64,000 nucleotides of DNA from Dactylellina haptotyla (lineage: Eukaryota > Ascomycota > Orbiliomycetes > Orbiliales > Orbiliaceae). Below, one piece after another: positions 60,912 through 64,000 of this stretch. Location of the stretch: assembly GCA_031310005.1 (NCBI GenBank), contig CM062385.1, positions 1,550,001-1,614,000 on the forward strand. The letters are read 5' to 3'. Each line of letters opens with the position of its first letter. The first letter of the stretch is position 1. The position numbers and the translations under genes are program-made. The notes beneath the pieces are model-generated. The model was given only the letters and a program-made list of their open reading frames with translations. It was not told the origin of the DNA and did no database searches.

Positions 60912-62987
60912 GCAATTGCAAGCAAATGATTGAAAAATCTAAGAAAACTAGTTAGGAGTCCTCTAGGGTGACGATATTGATTTTGTGGGATTTGGGCGCT
61001 ATTTATCCAGGGATACATAGATCTAGCCGTATTCAAGGCTCGGATTAAATATGGTAAAGCTTAGAAGTAATCCGGACAACTGTTAGCAGGTGTCATCTAG
61101 CCAAGCTACCTCTAGTCGACATAGCCGGTCCGGTTGAATTCGAGGGCGGTGGTTAGAGTGCCGTAAGCCTAGAAGCCCAGACCAGCGCTGACGGGTGGAT
61201 GATGGGTTCTCCACGGTTCAGTGTAGTGTCGAACCAAACTTAAGCATAATTAAGCGTTACCAAAATAACCGGTCGATATTAACCGAACATCGAATCCTGG
61301 GGCATAATGGACGACCCGGGTACAAACAGCGAAATGCTAGAATACTGCGGGGTTTGCAATTGTTATGACTGCCAGTGCCGTTCGAGTTTTGTAACTCGAA
61401 CTCGAATTGTGTTGAAAATGTGGTTGGTTTGAGCACTCTCACTGGTGGCATTAATTAGATATCCATGCATCCACAAGTGCAGGGATATACTCCAGGATAT
61501 TGGGTCGAGATCTTCCGTATCAGGTTCGTATTTCCGCCTTAAAATGTTCTTGACGGAGACCAAGGACGAAACTGATCCAACCGTCATCGAAACTAAATTC
61601 GCAAAATTGTTTTTTCTTTTTCCTCATCATTGGAGAGCCGCCGAGGAGGTTTCTCCGTTATAGTAAATGGCGCCTTCTTTTTCTATTTTAGAAAGGAAGT
61701 GATCCCTAATTATGTACGAGACAAGTATATAGATTTAATAAAATATAGTCCTGAAATATTGATATACAGCTGCCAGCATAAAACATTGCAAATTGATTGT
61801 CTCGCAAGGCCAGATGCCGTACTGGTCCCACAAAGGCAAATTGAGTAATACAGATCTATTCTTGCAACCTAAGTTTTCCGCGGCCTTTGACCCTGGAATC
61901 TCGAACTAACCTTTCACCGTAGTATTTATCTCTTTGATCAGGAGGGGAACATTTATCTATTACAGGCTGGATCAAGCTGTCAGAATTTGCCTTCTCACAG
62001 GCAGCATTGGATGCAAACTCGATTTTATTGGAACAAGTCCTTAATGGCGCAAATCTTCTTCGCGTTTCGGCATAACCCATCTTCTCTTGCTCTGTGCGAC
62101 CGCTTTGACATGCGCTTTGGAACTCTTTCAGAGTACTGACGTGATAAGTCTTGCAGTCCGATTCGAGAGACACTAGATCTACATCCAATTCGTTCTTCTC
62201 ATCATTCAGCATGGAGCAAGAAATTAGCTTGCGAAATAACAAGAATGTTTCAAGTATATATATATAGCAACGGAAGACATTTATAAGATGTCAAATTATC
62301 AGCATCGGTAACCAAAAAATATAGAGCCGAACCCATCTTAATAGTCCTACTCCACGTTTTTTTTGAGTAAACAAATGAATATACGTTCTTCATGAACTTT
62401 TCGTCACTGCGGAGTCCGTAATAAACGCCGCACGCCGTGCGATACAAAACTTGTGAGAGGTACCCAGTGCTGGTCAGCGAGTTAACTGGCCTCTTGAACC
62501 TACAAATTATAAGATATTGGGAACGGGCTGGTTGTTTGAGCTATGGCTCCACAGGTAGCATTTATATGCGCGCCGGCCTAGGTGACTGACTAAGCACGAC
62601 CTCAATCCTGTACGTCGTCGCTACTATGGTCCTTCCGAGCTTCTGGCTACCAAATCCGAATCTTGCTGAGGCTCGCCCATTCGGGAGCAAATGCCGGAAC
62701 AAACAAGGGAAGCCGCAACATGGCAACACATCAACGCGACGATGCCAAGACCCGATATCGAAGACGTCATGCTAGTCACTTCCACTCGCATGGCCGACAG
62801 GTGAACCGGGACGAAAGTGCCACTCCTTGACGTAACAGAGAATGCCAGGCTTCGGGAGGTCCTAGCCTGCATTATCTCATATTTCCACCAGCCTATATCA
62901 GGCTTAAACATCATCCTACGATAGACAGACTCCGGAGCTCTCTCCTCTCAACTCGCTTCTGGTGAAGAAACCAAAACAATAGCCACA
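60912..62987. other. Intergenic with one weak gene candidate
   Basis: About 2.1 kb between the divergent pectate lyase and anoctamin genes; both promoters lie here. The middle holds an unassigned cysteine-containing reading frame on the minus strand (listed separately). Other frames are short. Confidence 0.5.
61856..62242 (-). CDS. Unassigned cysteine-containing frame, possible partial gene
   Basis: A 128-residue frame with six cysteines in its first 105 residues (LISCSML, ESDCKTY, QSACQSG, LRTCSNK, NAACEKA, DKCSPP) and a natural, non-repetitive composition, ending in a basic tail. The first ATG in frame is internal (SMLNDEKNELD); otherwise the frame may continue from an upstream exon, since a stop lies just before it and a CGCAAG acceptor-like site is present. 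An adjacent minus-strand frame (62250-62447) could supply a 5' exon but no joint convinces me. No family recognised. It may be a fragment of a small secreted protein gene or a relic. Confidence 0.25.
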   Translation of the reverse strand: MLFRKLISCSMLNDEKNELDVDLVSLESDCKTYHVSTLKEFQSACQSGRTEQEKMGYAETRRRFAPLRTCSNKIEFASNAACEKANSDSLIQPVIDKCSPPDQRDKYYGERLVRDSRVKGRGKLRLQE

Positions 62988-64000
62988 ATGCAGGCTCTCA
63001 AGGAGGCTCAGAAGCCCCTGGGCACTGGGACCCCAACTTCCATCTTCGCCGCAAATCTCGATGTCGAATACGTTATCTCGTTCAGATATGCCAATGCGGG
63101 TCAGCCTGCGCAGACTGGCGATTCGAGTACTCCCGAAGAGCAGCTCGAGAAGCTGCTGCACACACTTGACCTGGCGGGGTTGAGGACCGTTGTACGAGAC
63201 GGTGGGAATGGGACACTTTTGATCTTCACGAGAATACGCAGCGAAAAGAAGTTGCTTGGAGAAATCTACAGGTCAAGGTAGGATAACTTTTTTTTTTACG
63301 CGAGCTCATCCTTGCTCTCGATATTGCTAACACCGTCTCAGAGTGCGAGACTGGCTGCATGGAATCCGACCTGCAGCCCCAGAAAAGGAGACCCAACTGT
63401 CACTAGAGAAGGAGCCCTTGACAGATGGAGAACGCCTGCGACTCGTATATTCCCTTATCACTTTACCTAGCAGCGAGGGTGGAGCTGGAATCACACCAAA
63501 GCAGGGTGAATGGAATTTGGTCGAGTCGGTCTTCGGATTACACGATCATGAATTCAATAAAAGGTGGTTGAAGGACTGGTCCACCAAGTGGCTGATCGGC
63601 CCTGAAGACTTGAGGGTTATCCGGGATCGCTTCGGTGAGAAGGTAAGTCATAACAAATCTCATCTTCATTAGAACCTCGATACTGATGGAATTTAGATCG
63701 CGTTTTATTTCGCGTTTATCCAATGGTACTTTATCGCTTTGTCAGTTCCGGCCGCTATTGGTCTATTCTCGTACCTGTTCCTTCCGGCGTACTCTTCGTT
63801 TTTCGCGATTTGCAATTGCCTATGGTCTGTACTTTTCGTGGAATACTGGAAACGGCAGGAAGTCGACCTCGCAGTTCAATGGGGTGTTAGGCACTGTTCA
63901 ACTGTTCAAAGAAAGAGGGCGGAGTTTCAATTCGAAGCCGAAGCAACTGACCCCGTCACAGGGGAGAAAATACGCTACTTTCCGGCATATAGACGTCTTA
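62988..64000 (+). CDS. Anoctamin/TMEM16 family membrane protein, N-terminal part
   Basis: Fungal anoctamin, a family of Ca2+-activated lipid scramblases and ER-plasma membrane tethers (Ist2, afTMEM16, nhTMEM16). The gene runs off the window. Exons seen are 62988-63277, 63342-63642 and 63697-64000; joints give EIYRSRVRDWLHGI and RFGEKIAFYFAFIQWYF. The cytosolic N-terminal domain (about 1-195) has the ferredoxin-like start (LDVEYVISFRYA) and DGERLRLVYSLIT. The first membrane helices follow: IAFYFAFIQWYFIALSVP and SYLFLPAYSSFFAICNC. A tail with VEYWKRQEVDLAVQWGV is a strong anoctamin marker. The Ca2+-binding helices 6-8 are beyond the end, so activity cannot be assessed. Confidence 0.93.

Overview
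This 64-kb window is nuclear DNA of a filamentous ascomycete (Pezizomycotina). Most genes carry several short introns (57-120 nt) with GTRNGY donors, CTAAC/CTGAC-type branch sites and YAG acceptors. The gene families are typical of that group: a Pyp-type phosphatase, KapC-like bZIP, Vnx1-type exchanger, SR-protein kinase, fungal anoctamin, NACHT-ankyrin receptor and F-box/leucine-rich protein. No bacterial, organellar, rRNA or tRNA segment was recognised. I cannot place the genus. Most gene models were rebuilt by hand; each complete multi-exon model gives an exon sum divisible by three and family-consistent sequence across the splice joints.

Layout. 0-16 kb, conserved housekeeping genes: partial short-chain dehydrogenase (-), rhodanese-PTP phosphatase (-), nuclear-envelope protein Brl1/Brr6 (-), INO80 subunit Ies6 (+), Tda3-like FAD oxidoreductase (-) and mitochondrial Nca2 (-). 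16-26 kb: a KapC-like bZIP (-), then about 6.4 kb with no recognisable gene, ending in a small cysteine-rich metallothionein-like gene (+) with a dyad-bearing promoter. 26-41 kb: AP-2 alpha-adaptin (-), diverging from ER-shaping Lunapark (+), a serine-rich unknown (+) and a Vnx1-like vacuolar exchanger (+). 44-47 kb: SR-protein kinase (+). 49-61 kb looks accessory: a 1,809-residue NACHT-ankyrin protein (+), a frame-disrupted F-box gene (+), a CDF zinc transporter (+) and a secreted pectate lyase (-). The window ends inside a TMEM16/anoctamin gene (+).

How the genes relate. There is no biosynthetic cluster. Two themes recur. One is membrane traffic and organelle shape (AP-2, Lunapark, Brl1, anoctamin, Tda3, Nca2). 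The other is metal and ion handling (metallothionein-like protein, CDF transporter, Vnx1). The best candidates for new biology are the metallothionein-like gene with its promoter dyad, the NACHT-ankyrin protein with an unassigned N-terminal region, the stop-free introns in the CDF and bZIP genes, and two unassigned proteins.
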